Shown piece after piece: positions 8,005 to 16,701 of a DNA stretch of 64,000 nucleotides. The stretch covers positions 1,364,001 through 1,428,000 of the forward strand of contig JABTUW010000001.1 in the NCBI GenBank assembly GCA_015075185.1, read 5' to 3'. The position numbers and the translations under genes were made by a program. The notes below the pieces were generated by a model. The model saw nothing but the letters and a program-made list of their open reading frames with translations. It was not told the DNA's origin and searched no databases. Source of the stretch: Anaerolineales bacterium. Lineage in GTDB: Bacteria; Chloroflexota; Anaerolineae; 4572-78; J111. How positions within the stretch are numbered: position 1 is the stretch's first letter; every line of letters begins with the position of its first letter.

Positions 8005-9162
8005 ATGAAAGGTTTATTATTAAACGCTACCTGGAGTCCCCGGCCCGATTACCATGTATCGGACTGGGAAGAAGAAACCGGCAAAGCCATTACCGGCAGC
8101 AGCATCTGGCGCTACCCCAAGCTGGAAGTCACCGATCGGCCCGACCCCAAAATTGCTCCCGACCAGATTTTGCTGGAAGTGAAGGCTTGCGGCGTGTGCG
8201 GTTCCGACCTGCACTTCTATGAAACCGACTCCGACGGCTACATGCTGTACCCCGGCCTGACCAAATTCCCGGCTATCACCGGCCACGAACTGTCCGGCAA
8301 AGTGGTCGAGGTGGGCAAAGAAGTCAAAGACCTGAAAGTGGGCGACATGGTCACTGTGGAAGAGATGATCTGGTGCGGCCACTGCACCCCCTGCCGCAAT
8401 GGCTTCCCCAACCACTGCTCCAACCTGGAAGAAATCGGCTTCACCACCGACGGCGGCTTTGCCAACTACCTGGCCATTGGGGCCAAATATGCCTGGAAGA
8501 TCAACGCGATTGCCGAGCGCTTTGGCGATGAAAAGAAAGCCTACGAAGTGGCGGCGATGACCGAGCCGACCTGCGTTTCCTACAACGCCATGTTCTCGCG
8601 GGCCGGCGGCTTTAAGCCGGGGCACTACGCGGCCATCTTTGGGGCTGGCCCGATTGGTCTGGCGGCTATCGGCCTGGCCAAAGCTGCCGGCGCGGGCATC
8701 ATTGCCGCTTTTGAAGTGATGCCGGAACGCCGTGAACTGGCCAAAAAGATTGGGGCCGACTTTGTCTACGATCCGCGCCAGGTTCGCGCTCACGAGGCTC
8801 TGCTGGAATTGAGCAAGGGCGAGGGCTTTAACTTCTTCGTCGAGGCCGCCGGTGCGCCGCACCTGGCCGTACCCGAAATGGTCAAAAGCCTGGCCGTCAA
8901 TGCCAAGATTGTGCAAATTGGCCGGGCCGCCCAGGATGTGCCGCTCTACCTGGAAACCTTCCAGGTTCGCCGCTCCCAGTTCTTTGGGGCGCAAGGCCAC
9001 TCCGGCGACGAGAACTTCCCCAACGTCATCCGCATGGTCGCTTCGGGCCGGCTGGACCTCAGCCCGATGATTACCGCCCGCTTCCCGCTCAAAGACGCGG
9101 TGAAAGCCATCGAGCAGGGCACCAAGCGCATTGACGGCAAGGTGATGGTGTTCCCCAACTGA
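8005..9162 (+). CDS. iolM: Zinc-dependent dehydrogenase, probable scyllo-inosose 3-dehydrogenase (IolM-like)
   Basis: This is a medium-chain dehydrogenase of 385 residues. It has catalytic-zinc ligands C65 and H94-E95, a structural-zinc loop with C124, C127, C130 and C138, and NAD motif GAGPIG (213-218). Generic sugar-alcohol dehydrogenases look similar. Its place immediately before an IolN-type creatininase homologue, and with iolG copies upstream, matches the Thermotoga maritima pathway, where IolM oxidises scyllo-inosose to 3-dehydro-scyllo-inosose. The ATG follows GGAGG. It is the first gene behind operator 2. Catalytic family is certain; substrate is inferred from the cluster. Confidence 0.8.
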   Translation: MKGLLLNATWSPRPDYHVSDWEEETGKAITGSSIWRYPKLEVTDRPDPKIAPDQILLEVKACGVCGSDLHFYETDSDGYMLYPGLTKFPAITGHELSGKVVEVGKEVKDLKVGDMVTVEEMIWCGHCTPCRNGFPNHCSNLEEIGFTTDGGFANYLAIGAKYAWKINAIAERFGDEKKAYEVAAMTEPTCVSYNAMFSRAGGFKPGHYAAIFGAGPIGLAAIGLAKAAGAGIIAAFEVMPERRELAKKIGADFVYDPRQVRAHEALLELSKGEGFNFFVEAAGAPHLAVPEMVKSLAVNAKIVQIGRAAQDVPLYLETFQVRRSQFFGAQGHSGDENFPNVIRMVASGRLDLSPMITARFPLKDAVKAIEQGTKRIDGKVMVFPN

Positions 9163-9167
9163 TAACA

Positions 9168-9236
9168 CGACCGCTGACCGTAGACCGCCGACCGCAGTTT
9201 GAAAGCAGCGGTCGGCCGTCGGTGGTCGGCGGTCAT
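9168..9236. repeat. 7-bp repeat hairpin (CGACCGC / GCGGTCG arms)
   Basis: Four heptads (CGACCGC, TGACCGT, AGACCGC, CGACCGC) at 9168-9195 face four complementary heptads (AGCGGTC, GGCCGTC, GGTGGTC, GGCGGTC) at 9206-9233. The result is an imperfect hairpin of about 27 bp between iolM and iolN. Confidence 0.85.
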
Positions 9237-9277
9237 CACTATAGACAATACTTTAAAACCCAATAAAGGAGAGACAA

Positions 9278-10414
9278 ATGGCAAGCACAAATGGAAAAAT
9301 GACCGTACCAGAAGGGCTGCTGGCGACCAATCAGCCCGATTTGTTTTTTGAAGATAACGCCGTTGGCCGCATGAAAAAGGAAATCTGGGAGGCCAGCGAC
9401 GCAGAGATTGACGCAATTCTGACTGAATACGGCATGCCTGCCCCAGTTGAGTGGGGCAAAACCGGCTCTTACATCCAGACGACCGTGCGCTGGAAAGTGG
9501 TCGAGGAGCGCCGCAAAAACGACATCATTTTCCTGCCCATTGGCTGCACCGAAAATCATGGCCTGCACCTGCCCACCGCCACCGATACCCTCTTTGTCAG
9601 CCAGATCATCGAGGGTGTGCGCCGCTTTACCGGCAAGCGTGGCGCGCCCTGTTCCCTGTCGCTGCCGCCGTTAAATTTTGGCACGCACCCCTTCCACCAC
9701 ATGGGCATGTCCGCCACCTGCATTGTCCGCGAAGATGTTGCTCGCGAGATGTTGATTGATGCCATGCTGGGCCTGTGGAACGATGGCTGGCGCAAGCAAA
9801 TCCTGATCAACAACCACGGCCAACTGTGGATGCTCGAGTCGGCCATCCAGGAACTCCAGAAACGCTACCAACTGCCCGGCATCTTCCGCGTGATTGACTG
9901 GCACCGGGCCGTGCGCGAATTCTTCCGCGAGAAGAAATTCGGCGGCGAGTATAACACCACCTTTGTCCACGCCTGCGAAGCCGAAACCTCCCTGGGCCTG
10001 TACCTCTTCCCCGACATGGTGGATATGAAGTACGCTGTCAACACCCAGGGCAAATCCTATCTGCCGGAAGGCCACTTTGACAAGTCGGTTGACCCTTACC
10101 GCCGGCCCAGCCGCTGGTCCGAGGGTGAAGGCCACTTTGCCATCGAAATCGCCTCGACGCCGGAAGGTGTGGTGGGGAACGCCGCCGATGCGACCGTTCA
10201 AAAAGCCAAGCGCCCGCTGGCGGCCATCCTGCGCTACCTGACCATTCTGCACGACGACATCCTGAACGCCTTCCCCGCCGGCAAAGTCCCGCCGGTTGAG
10301 GAAATCACCCTGCGCACCGCCGAAGAGATGGAACCCTTCCTGCGCGAGCCGCAAAGCCCCGGCTGGAAGTCGGTCTACGCCCTGCCGATGATTGGGCAGC
10401 GCTCGACGTTCTAA
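9278..10414 (+). CDS. iolN: Creatininase-family hydrolase, probable 3-dehydro-scyllo-inosose hydrolase (IolN-like)
   Basis: The protein carries the creatininase-superfamily metal site: E92 and H94 in GCTENHG, D103 in TATDT, the NNHG segment near residue 168, and a downstream Glu in EAETS. At 378 residues it is longer than classical creatininases (about 250), with an extra N-terminal 75-residue region, as in the IolN group. IolN opens the ring of 3-dehydro-scyllo-inosose to 5-dehydro-L-gluconate. An AAAGGAGA ribosome site precedes the ATG. Adjacency to iolM and a downstream iolO-like gene support the role; it has not been shown for this organism. Confidence 0.8.
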   Translation: MASTNGKMTVPEGLLATNQPDLFFEDNAVGRMKKEIWEASDAEIDAILTEYGMPAPVEWGKTGSYIQTTVRWKVVEERRKNDIIFLPIGCTENHGLHLPTATDTLFVSQIIEGVRRFTGKRGAPCSLSLPPLNFGTHPFHHMGMSATCIVREDVAREMLIDAMLGLWNDGWRKQILINNHGQLWMLESAIQELQKRYQLPGIFRVIDWHRAVREFFREKKFGGEYNTTFVHACEAETSLGLYLFPDMVDMKYAVNTQGKSYLPEGHFDKSVDPYRRPSRWSEGEGHFAIEIASTPEGVVGNAADATVQKAKRPLAAILRYLTILHDDILNAFPAGKVPPVEEITLRTAEEMEPFLREPQSPGWKSVYALPMIGQRSTF

Positions 10415-10432
10415 ACTTTTGCCCATATAACA

Positions 10433-10470
10433 AAAACCGGGGAGTTACTGACAACTCCCCGGTTTTGTTG
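10433..10470 (+). terminator. Intrinsic terminator after iolN
   Basis: A perfect 14-bp stem (AAAACCGGGGAGTT with AACTCCCCGGTTTT) closes a 6-nt loop, and the stem ends in TTTT. It should end most iolM-iolN transcripts before the AllA-like gene. Confidence 0.85.
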
Positions 10471-10513
10471 ATGGTTCAAGTAGCCTATTATGCGTCTTTT
10501 CAAGGAGGAAATT

Positions 10514-11011
10514 ATGCGCACTGTCAAAGTAGAAGAACTGAGCGTTGAAAAATTCCTGCCCTTTGGCACCTACGCCAACTACCTCAATCCCCAGACTGAA
10601 AAAATCGGGGCTGCGCCTATTGAATTTTTTCGGGATATGGTCCAGCAGTCCTTAGGCTCAACCTCGATTGCTTCTTTCTCCACCTGCCGGGTAGAAAAGC
10701 GTGAGGCGATCATTGACGTGACCGAGTACCATACCACCTGCGGTGAGGTCATGCTGCCCTTGGACAACGATGTCTTAATCCACGTCGGCCCGGCCACGCC
10801 GCCCAACGCTGGCGTACCCCTGGACAAAATCCGCGTGTTTCGGGTTCCGCGGGGTACGCTGGTTAGCCTGCGGCCGGGGGTGTGGCACCACGCCCCGTTT
10901 ACCTTGAGCGACAATCCGGCCAATGTGCTGATTGTGCTGCCGGAGCGGCTCTACGCCAATGACTGCACCGTGGTGGAACTTGCCCCCAATGACCGGATCA
11001 GGATTGGCTGA
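10514..11011 (+). CDS. Ureidoglycolate lyase (AllA)-like cupin protein
   Basis: The 165-residue protein matches the ureidoglycolate lyase/hydrolase-type cupin by pattern: the N-terminal FLPFGTYANYL segment, a central region rich in short beta strands, VPRGTLVSLRPGVWHHAPF (the cupin His pair), and a C-terminal VLPERLYANDCTVVEL. An upstream ATG at 10490 overlaps the ribosome site; AAGGAGGAA at 10502 clearly serves the ATG at 10514. There are no allantoin genes around it. In this setting it more likely acts on a sugar-acid or cyclitol-derived intermediate. That is inference and the reaction is unknown. Confidence 0.7.
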   Translation: MRTVKVEELSVEKFLPFGTYANYLNPQTEKIGAAPIEFFRDMVQQSLGSTSIASFSTCRVEKREAIIDVTEYHTTCGEVMLPLDNDVLIHVGPATPPNAGVPLDKIRVFRVPRGTLVSLRPGVWHHAPFTLSDNPANVLIVLPERLYANDCTVVELAPNDRIRIG

Positions 11012-11034
11012 GTCTAAAAATAAGGAGACCAACT

Positions 11035-11940
11035 TTGAACATCGAAGACATCCGGCGAGTGTTAATTGTTGGGGCCGGGACGATGGGCCAGCAAATCGGC
11101 CTGCAATGCGCTATGCACGGCTACCAGGTGATGCTCTACGATATTGATCTAGCGGCCCTGGACACTGCCCAAACCCAAATCAAAATGTACACGGGTCACC
11201 TGACGGCCCAAGGGCGGCTTGCTCAAGGCGAGGTCGAAGCGGTATTGGCCCGGATAATACCTACTTCTGATCCCCAGCAAGCCGCCGAGGCTGACCTGCT
11301 CAGCGAGTCGGTGCCCGAAGACCCGGCCCTGAAAGGCAAAATTCTGGCTCAGTTCAACGACATATGCCCAGCCCATACCCTTTTTACGACGAATACTTCC
11401 ACCCTGCTGCCTTCCATGTTTGCTGAGGCGACAGGCCGCCCGGCTCAATTTGCCGCATTCCATTTTCACCAATTTGTGTGGGAGTCCAATGTGGTAGACA
11501 TTATGCCCCATCCCGGCACCGCCGCCGAGACTGTCGCCCTATTGGAACTTTTTGCCCGGCGTATTGGGCAAATTCCGATTGTGCTCAAAAAAGAGAATTA
11601 TGGCTATGTCTTCAATGCTATGCTGAGTGCCTTGAATCGCGCGGCGCTGAGTCTGGCCGCCGGCGGAGTAGCCTCCGTGGAGGATGTGGACCGCGCCTGG
11701 ATGGTGGTCATGAAAACACGGATTGGCCCGTTTGGTATTCTCGATGTCATTGGTTTAGAAACAGCCTGGGATATTACCGAATATTGGGCCAAGGCGTTGC
11801 ATGATCACCAATTACAGGCCAACGCGGACTTTCTCAAAAATTATATCGAGCAAAACCGGCTGGGTCTCAAGAATGGGCAAGGATTTTACACCTACCCGAA
11901 CCCAGTCTACCAGCAACCCGGCTTTTTAACCGGCGAATAG
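11035..11940 (+). CDS. 3-hydroxyacyl-CoA dehydrogenase-family NAD oxidoreductase
   Basis: It has an N-terminal NAD-binding domain (GAGTMGQQIG, residues 9-18), the ESVPED segment near residue 94, TTNTSTLLPS, and a C-terminal 3HCDH helical domain, 301 residues in all. The start is a TTG at 11035 with AAGGAGA 6 bp upstream. The family contains beta-oxidation enzymes and also L-gulonate 3-dehydrogenase, which oxidises a hexonate. The cluster produces hexonates and hexuronates and holds no acyl-CoA genes, so a sugar-acid dehydrogenase is the better guess. The next gene, iolO-like, begins 12 bp downstream, so the two are probably co-transcribed. Confidence 0.75.
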   Translation: MNIEDIRRVLIVGAGTMGQQIGLQCAMHGYQVMLYDIDLAALDTAQTQIKMYTGHLTAQGRLAQGEVEAVLARIIPTSDPQQAAEADLLSESVPEDPALKGKILAQFNDICPAHTLFTTNTSTLLPSMFAEATGRPAQFAAFHFHQFVWESNVVDIMPHPGTAAETVALLELFARRIGQIPIVLKKENYGYVFNAMLSALNRAALSLAAGGVASVEDVDRAWMVVMKTRIGPFGILDVIGLETAWDITEYWAKALHDHQLQANADFLKNYIEQNRLGLKNGQGFYTYPNPVYQQPGFLTGE

Positions 11941-11952
11941 GATCAAAAAGCG

Positions 11953-12765
11953 ATGAAACTCTCGATCGTTCTATCCACCCATGCTGCCCAATTTGAGGCG
12001 GTTGCCTTTAAGGGCGACTTTGAAACCAATATTGCCAAAATTGCCGGATACGGCTATGAAGGCGTAGAATTAGCTATCCGCGACCCGAAGCTGGTCAACC
12101 CGGACGAGTTGGAAGCGGTTATTCACCACCAGCACGGCCTGGATGTCCCGGCCATCGGCACTGGCCAAGCCTGGGGTGAGGAGCGTCTTTCCTTCACCAA
12201 CGCCGACCCCACCGTACGCCGGGCCGCGATTGAGCGCATCAAAAGTCATATTCCTCTGGCAGCGCGTTTCAACGCTGTGGTCATTCTGGGGCTAATCCGG
12301 GGCATCACCCCGGCGGGGCAAACCCACGAGCAATCTATGGCTTATCTGGTCGAAGCTTTGCAGGAATGCTCTGCTGCTGCTGCGCCTCACGGAGTGCGCT
12401 ACGCCCTGGAGCCGCTCAACCGCTACGAAACCGATTTGATTCACACCATCGCCGATGGCCTGGAACTGATCGAACGGGTCGGAGCCGATAATTTTGGCCT
12501 GCTGCTGGATACTTTTCACATGAATATCGAGGAGCCGTCAGTCGAGGAAAGTATTCGCGCCTGCGGGAAGCGCATCTTCCACTTTCATGTAGCAGACTCA
12601 AACCGCTGGCATCCGGGCGCGGGCCACATTAACTTTGAGAGCATTTTGACCACCCTGTTTGCCACCGGCTACAGCGGCTTTGTCTCCGGTGAATTCATGC
12701 CCAAACCTGATGCGGATACCGGGGCCAGGCGAGCGATTGAGTATTTGCGGGGTCTACCCGTGTGA
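11953..12765 (+). CDS. iolO: Sugar epimerase of the xylose-isomerase-like TIM-barrel family, probable IolO (5-dehydro-L-gluconate epimerase)
   Basis: The 270-residue AP-endonuclease-2-type TIM barrel has the expected metal ligands: Glu in ALEPLNRYE (about 152), Asp in LLDTFHMN (about 185), His in FHFHVADSNRWHPG (about 211) and Glu in SGEFMPKP (about 246). IolO of Thermotoga converts 5-dehydro-L-gluconate to D-tagaturonate, which links IolN to the UxaE encoded at 15055. Related epimerases act on ketohexoses, so the exact substrate rests on context. The ribosome site is weak. The gene ends 7 bp from a convergent nucleotidylyltransferase gene. Confidence 0.75.
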   Translation: MKLSIVLSTHAAQFEAVAFKGDFETNIAKIAGYGYEGVELAIRDPKLVNPDELEAVIHHQHGLDVPAIGTGQAWGEERLSFTNADPTVRRAAIERIKSHIPLAARFNAVVILGLIRGITPAGQTHEQSMAYLVEALQECSAAAAPHGVRYALEPLNRYETDLIHTIADGLELIERVGADNFGLLLDTFHMNIEEPSVEESIRACGKRIFHFHVADSNRWHPGAGHINFESILTTLFATGYSGFVSGEFMPKPDADTGARRAIEYLRGLPV

Positions 12766-12772
12766 CGACGGT

Positions 12773-13723
12773 TTACGATACTACTTCACCCACCACCTGC
12801 CGGCCATCTTCAATGACCGAGTCGCGCAGAATGACTGCATCTTTGATCAGAACGTCGGCCCCGATTTGACAGTTGCGCTCGATGTAAACGCGCGGTCCGA
12901 TGACGCAGCCCGGGCCAATGACCGTGCCTTCTTCGATCCGCAGCGGGGTAATCAGGTGGGTATGCTGGCCGACACTTTGCGGCGCTAGCTGGGGAGTGTT
13001 GCCCCCGGTGGTCAAATAATGGCGGTTGAGGGCCAGCAGGTCGCCGGCGTTGGTCAACTGCAGGCGGCTGGGGGTCAGCACCCCGGTCACACGGCCGTCG
13101 TGGTCAATTAACATTTGCAGCGCATCTTGCAGTTCATATTCACCACGGGGCGAAAGTTCTACCTGCGGCAGATAGGTCAGCAGTTTGGGCGAGAAAACGT
13201 ACAGAGGCAGGCTGGCAATGTTAGAAGGCGCTTCTGCCGGGGAAGGTTTCTCGACAATACGCGAAATTTGCCCATCGCGCCACTCGATGATGCCGGTGCG
13301 GCTGGCCAGGGTTCGGTCAATCTCCATCAGGCTCAAGGTAGCGTTGGCCGCCTGCTGCTGGTGCGTTTTTAATAATTCGGCCACGTGTTCGGCAGGGGTG
13401 AGATTATCGCAGGCTGAGAGGATGAAGGTATCATGGATGTAGGGCGCGGCCAGGCTGAGGGCGTTAGCCATGCCCAGGCGCTCCGGCTGGACTACAAATT
13501 GCAGTTTCACTTTCAGGGCTGATTGTTCGCGGAAGTAGCGGCCTACCTCGCCATCCTCCCGGCTCACAACGAGGATGAAGTCGTGAATGCCGTTCTGCAC
13601 GAGTCCTTCCATCACCCGCTCGACGATGGGCTTGCCCAGAATAGGGACCATGGCTTTGGTCCGGTTCAAGGTGATGGGGTTCAGGCGCGATCCTTTACCG
13701 GCGGCTAAAATTACGGCTTGCAT
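12773..13723 (-). CDS. Sugar-1-phosphate nucleotidylyltransferase
   Basis: The N-terminal NTP-transferase domain has the nucleotide motif LAAGKGSRL (6-14), a Lys at 23, and EKPSPAEAPS after the core. The C-terminal 90 residues contain hexapeptide-like turns (IGPGCVIGPRVYIERNCQIGADVLI) of a left-handed beta-helix. Length is 316 residues, like RmlA/GlmU-type enzymes. It starts 4 bp after the stop of the galacturonokinase-like gene, so the two are co-expressed. The kinase product would be a sugar-1-phosphate, and this enzyme would activate it to an NDP-sugar, perhaps UDP-galacturonate. The substrate is inferred. Confidence 0.85.
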   Translation of the reverse strand: MQAVILAAGKGSRLNPITLNRTKAMVPILGKPIVERVMEGLVQNGIHDFILVVSREDGEVGRYFREQSALKVKLQFVVQPERLGMANALSLAAPYIHDTFILSACDNLTPAEHVAELLKTHQQQAANATLSLMEIDRTLASRTGIIEWRDGQISRIVEKPSPAEAPSNIASLPLYVFSPKLLTYLPQVELSPRGEYELQDALQMLIDHDGRVTGVLTPSRLQLTNAGDLLALNRHYLTTGGNTPQLAPQSVGQHTHLITPLRIEEGTVIGPGCVIGPRVYIERNCQIGADVLIKDAVILRDSVIEDGRQVVGEVVS

Positions 13724-13726
13724 GGC

Positions 13727-14977
13727 TCAACTCTCCACACAGATCTGGGCCTGCCCGTCGGGCTGGCAGAAGTGGATACTGTAGGCGGACGCCTCGTCGG
13801 GGTGGGCGGCCGGATAGCGGCGATGGATGGCTTCGGCAATGGTCTCGCGCGCGGAGGGGTCAATCAAGGCCAGGCAATTGCCCCGAAAGCCTGCGCCGCT
13901 GAAGCGCGTGCCGTAGACACCGGGCGTGTCACGCAGCGTTTCATACAGGGTGATGAGCTGGGGACTGCCGCACTCATAGTTGTTGATGGAGCTGTGGCCT
14001 GACTCCGACATCAGTGCGCCAAAGCGGCCCAGGTCGCCATCGCGCCAGGCTGTGATGCCATCCTGAACACGCTGCATTTCGCCAAAATAGTGGCTGGCCC
14101 GGCGTTTGAGATTAAGCGGCAGGCGCTGGCCCTCGGCCATAAAGGTGTCCGGATGGACGTGGCGCAAGCGGGCATCCTCCTGGTTGGGCTGCCCATTATA
14201 GCTAAGGAGCAGGCCAGCTGCTTCCTGACATTCGGCCACCCGGTTGTTGTAGTCGGTGCCAACCAGCACCCGGGTCAGGCCGGAATAGACGACCAAAATT
14301 TCGAAGGTTCCGTTGGGTTGAGGCCCAGGAATCCGGTCAACCTCGAGCGTCTGGCAGTCAATGGAGGTGAGATGCTCGCGCTCGCTGAACAGGATCACCG
14401 ATTGGTCGAGAATACCGTTGTTGAGACCGATGTATTGGTTCTCGGTGAAGCGAACCAGGGCCACATTATTCTCCGGCGGTTCCTCCAGGTGATTGACTGC
14501 TTCGAGCGCCAGCAAGTAGGCGATGGTCACTGCCGCCGAGGAACTAAGTCCGCCGATAGGCATTTCACCATCAACAACGCCGACCAGCCCGTGTTGAAGC
14601 CGATGCGTTTGCTGCAAGGCCAGCACCGCGCCACGGATGTAGTTGCCCCAATCGCGGGGGGTGTAGGCCGGCACGTGATCCAGGCTGAACGCTACTGCCG
14701 GTTCAAAATTGAAACTTTCGACATAAACTGAGGCGTCGGTCGTGGGGGCAAAGGCCAGCAGAATGGATTGGTCAATGGTCATGCCGGTGACCCGGCCCAG
14801 TTGGTGGTCAATGTGCGCGCCCAGGGGGCAGATGCGCAGCGGCGCTCGAACCACGCCAATTCTGGTCGGGTCTACTTGAGGATGGCGCTTGAGCCGGGAA
14901 ATCAAGCTCGCAACGCGTTCGGCTTCGGGCCGAGTGGTACGGATAGGGGGAGCGGGGTGCGAGACAACGTGAAACAT
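13727..14977 (-). CDS. GHMP kinase, galacturonokinase-like
   Basis: All three GHMP motifs are present: APLRICPLGAHIDHQ (45-59), the ATP loop PIGGLSSSAAVT (140-151) and FSGAGFRGNCLAL near the C-terminus. Galactokinases normally read close to GRVNLIGEHTDY in motif 1. The form ICPLGAHIDHQ, together with NGILDQS and SINNYECG, matches the plant galacturonokinase group as I recall it. That group makes galacturonate-1-phosphate from free D-galacturonate and ATP. Length is 416 residues. A TGGAGG ribosome site precedes the ATG. It lies among inositol and hexuronate genes, divergent from uxaE. An ordinary galactokinase is the alternative. Confidence 0.75.
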   Translation of the reverse strand: MFHVVSHPAPPIRTTRPEAERVASLISRLKRHPQVDPTRIGVVRAPLRICPLGAHIDHQLGRVTGMTIDQSILLAFAPTTDASVYVESFNFEPAVAFSLDHVPAYTPRDWGNYIRGAVLALQQTHRLQHGLVGVVDGEMPIGGLSSSAAVTIAYLLALEAVNHLEEPPENNVALVRFTENQYIGLNNGILDQSVILFSEREHLTSIDCQTLEVDRIPGPQPNGTFEILVVYSGLTRVLVGTDYNNRVAECQEAAGLLLSYNGQPNQEDARLRHVHPDTFMAEGQRLPLNLKRRASHYFGEMQRVQDGITAWRDGDLGRFGALMSESGHSSINNYECGSPQLITLYETLRDTPGVYGTRFSGAGFRGNCLALIDPSARETIAEAIHRRYPAAHPDEASAYSIHFCQPDGQAQICVES

Positions 14978-15054
14978 AAAACCTCCAGGGGTATTTTGGA
15001 CATTGCCCTGATTATAGTATCTTTCTATGAGTAGACAAAAAGGAAATTAATGCT

Positions 15055-16602
15055 ATGACGACACTTTTAACCTATCTCCATGCCAATGAAGTAGCTCCAG
15101 CCTTGCCGGAGGGTGAAGCCCAAAGCCTGACCGCCGAGCTGGAGTCCTGGAGCGGCTTGAAGGTTTATCCCCGCTCTATCGTGGCTGCCCAACATTCAAT
15201 TTTATTTTTGGCCCGGCAAGGGGTTGAAAAATATTTGGGAATATTGTCCAGGGGAAACGGCAGGGCTGGCTTTACCGGCCAAACAAAATCGGTCGCCGGG
15301 GATGGCTCTGACCTGACCCTGACGATTTGCCCGGCCAACACAAGCAACGCAACGGCGCTGCGGGCAATTCTGCCTTTTTTGGTAGCCCGGCCGCTCGGTC
15401 TGCGTAAATCCGCCGGCTGCGGCGACCGACTGGGCCTGGCCACGCCGGGGCATGTTCGCGCCATTCGCCACTCCAGCATGGCTCCCATCCTGGCCCAACA
15501 ATCCATGCGCGAAAATGCCCGCACCGGGCGCACCCCGCAGCAGGTGATGGACGAGGCCATGTGGGGCGTCTTTCAAGAAGGCTGGCGCGAGGGTTTTGGG
15601 GCCGACGCCGATCACTTAAAAACGACCCGCGATATTGACATCTGCGTAGCCGCCGGATACACCTTTTACACCATTGACCCCGGTGAGTATGTTGATAACA
15701 GCGCCAACACCGCCTCGGCCAGCGAGCTGCAGCCAAAGCTTGCAGCCCTACCCTGGACGGCGCTGGACAGCAACCCCGCTAACCTCGAACAGCGCCTGGC
15801 CGAAAAGCCGTTCGACCTGGGAAGTTTCAGCCTGACCATCAGCCGGGAAGAGTTGTGGCGGGCGGCGGCCAAGTATGGTCGGGCGGTGGCTCACACCGTC
15901 AGCATGTACCACCACCTGGCCGGGGCGATGGGCGAGCGGCCCTTCGAGCTGGAAATGAGCGTGGACGAAACCGAAACCGTCACCACCCTGGCCGAGCATG
16001 TCTACATTGTCCACGAACTCAAGCGGTTGGGAGTTAAGTGGGTCAGCTTGGCTCCGCGCTACGTCGGCGAATTTGAGAAAGGAGTGGATTACAAAGGCGA
16101 CCTGGCCGAATTTGAGCGCTCTTTCGCCCGCCATTTTGCCGTGGCCCAAGCTTATGGTCCTTACAAACTCAGCCTCCACTCCGGCTCCGACAAATTCAGC
16201 ATCTATCCCATCGCCGCCAAAGTGGCCGGGGAGTTGGTGCATCTCAAAACCGCCGGGACAAGTTATCTGGAAGCGCTGCGGGCCATTGCCGTGCTCAACC
16301 CGGCCCTCTTCCGCGAGATCGTCGCCTTTAGTCTGGAACGCTACCCTGCCGACCGCGCTACCTACCACGTGTCTGCCGAAGTGGCCAAAGTGCCGGATAT
16401 AACAAAATGGCCGGATGACAAACTGACTGCCCTGCTGGACGATTTTCATGGGCGGGAAGTGTTGCATGTCACCTTTGGCTCGGTGCTGAATCATCCCCCC
16501 TTCCGCGAACCCTTCTTTGCTGCCCTGCGCGGCGATGAGGAAACCTATTACCAGATGTTGGAAAGGCACTTTGCCAAACATTTTAGCCCGTTTGGTCAAT
16601 AA
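15055..16602 (+). CDS. uxaE: Tagaturonate epimerase (UxaE family)
   Basis: The 515-residue protein shows features I associate with UxaE of Thermotoga: AIRHSSMAPILAQQS (136-150), FGADADHLKTTRDID (181 onwards), and late conserved blocks such as KLSLHSGSDKFS and TYHVSAE. UxaE interconverts D-tagaturonate and D-fructuronate, which joins the IolO product to the mannonate branch through UxuB directly downstream. An AAAAGGAAA site lies 9 bp before the ATG. It is divergent from the galacturonokinase-like gene with a 77-bp gap. Confidence 0.82.
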   Translation: MTTLLTYLHANEVAPALPEGEAQSLTAELESWSGLKVYPRSIVAAQHSILFLARQGVEKYLGILSRGNGRAGFTGQTKSVAGDGSDLTLTICPANTSNATALRAILPFLVARPLGLRKSAGCGDRLGLATPGHVRAIRHSSMAPILAQQSMRENARTGRTPQQVMDEAMWGVFQEGWREGFGADADHLKTTRDIDICVAAGYTFYTIDPGEYVDNSANTASASELQPKLAALPWTALDSNPANLEQRLAEKPFDLGSFSLTISREELWRAAAKYGRAVAHTVSMYHHLAGAMGERPFELEMSVDETETVTTLAEHVYIVHELKRLGVKWVSLAPRYVGEFEKGVDYKGDLAEFERSFARHFAVAQAYGPYKLSLHSGSDKFSIYPIAAKVAGELVHLKTAGTSYLEALRAIAVLNPALFREIVAFSLERYPADRATYHVSAEVAKVPDITKWPDDKLTALLDDFHGREVLHVTFGSVLNHPPFREPFFAALRGDEETYYQMLERHFAKHFSPFGQ

Positions 16603-16610
16603 GCAGGGAT

Positions 16611-16685
16611 CGATAGACAGTAATCAGCTATCGGTACCCCAGAGTCAAGTGTCTGGCTACTGATAACTGGCTACTGACTACTGTT
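16611..16685. repeat. 7-bp repeat block (GGCTACTG/ACTACTG type)
   Basis: Degenerate units of CTACTGA/CTGGCTA fill the gap between uxaE and uxuB, with partial inverse copies (GATAGACAGTAATC) at the left end. Confidence 0.6.
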
Positions 16686-16701
16686 TCCGAGGAGAATTAA
16701 T

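Noticed and set aside
8020..9168. Long minus-strand open frame opposite the iolM-like gene
   Set aside because: It is a shadow of a certain zinc dehydrogenase gene, and its protein is of low complexity without a known fold.
16362..16373. Third LacI operator near CACGTGT in uxaE
   Set aside because: Only the CACGTG centre matches; the outer ATGCA half-site bases are absent and it lies within a coding region.
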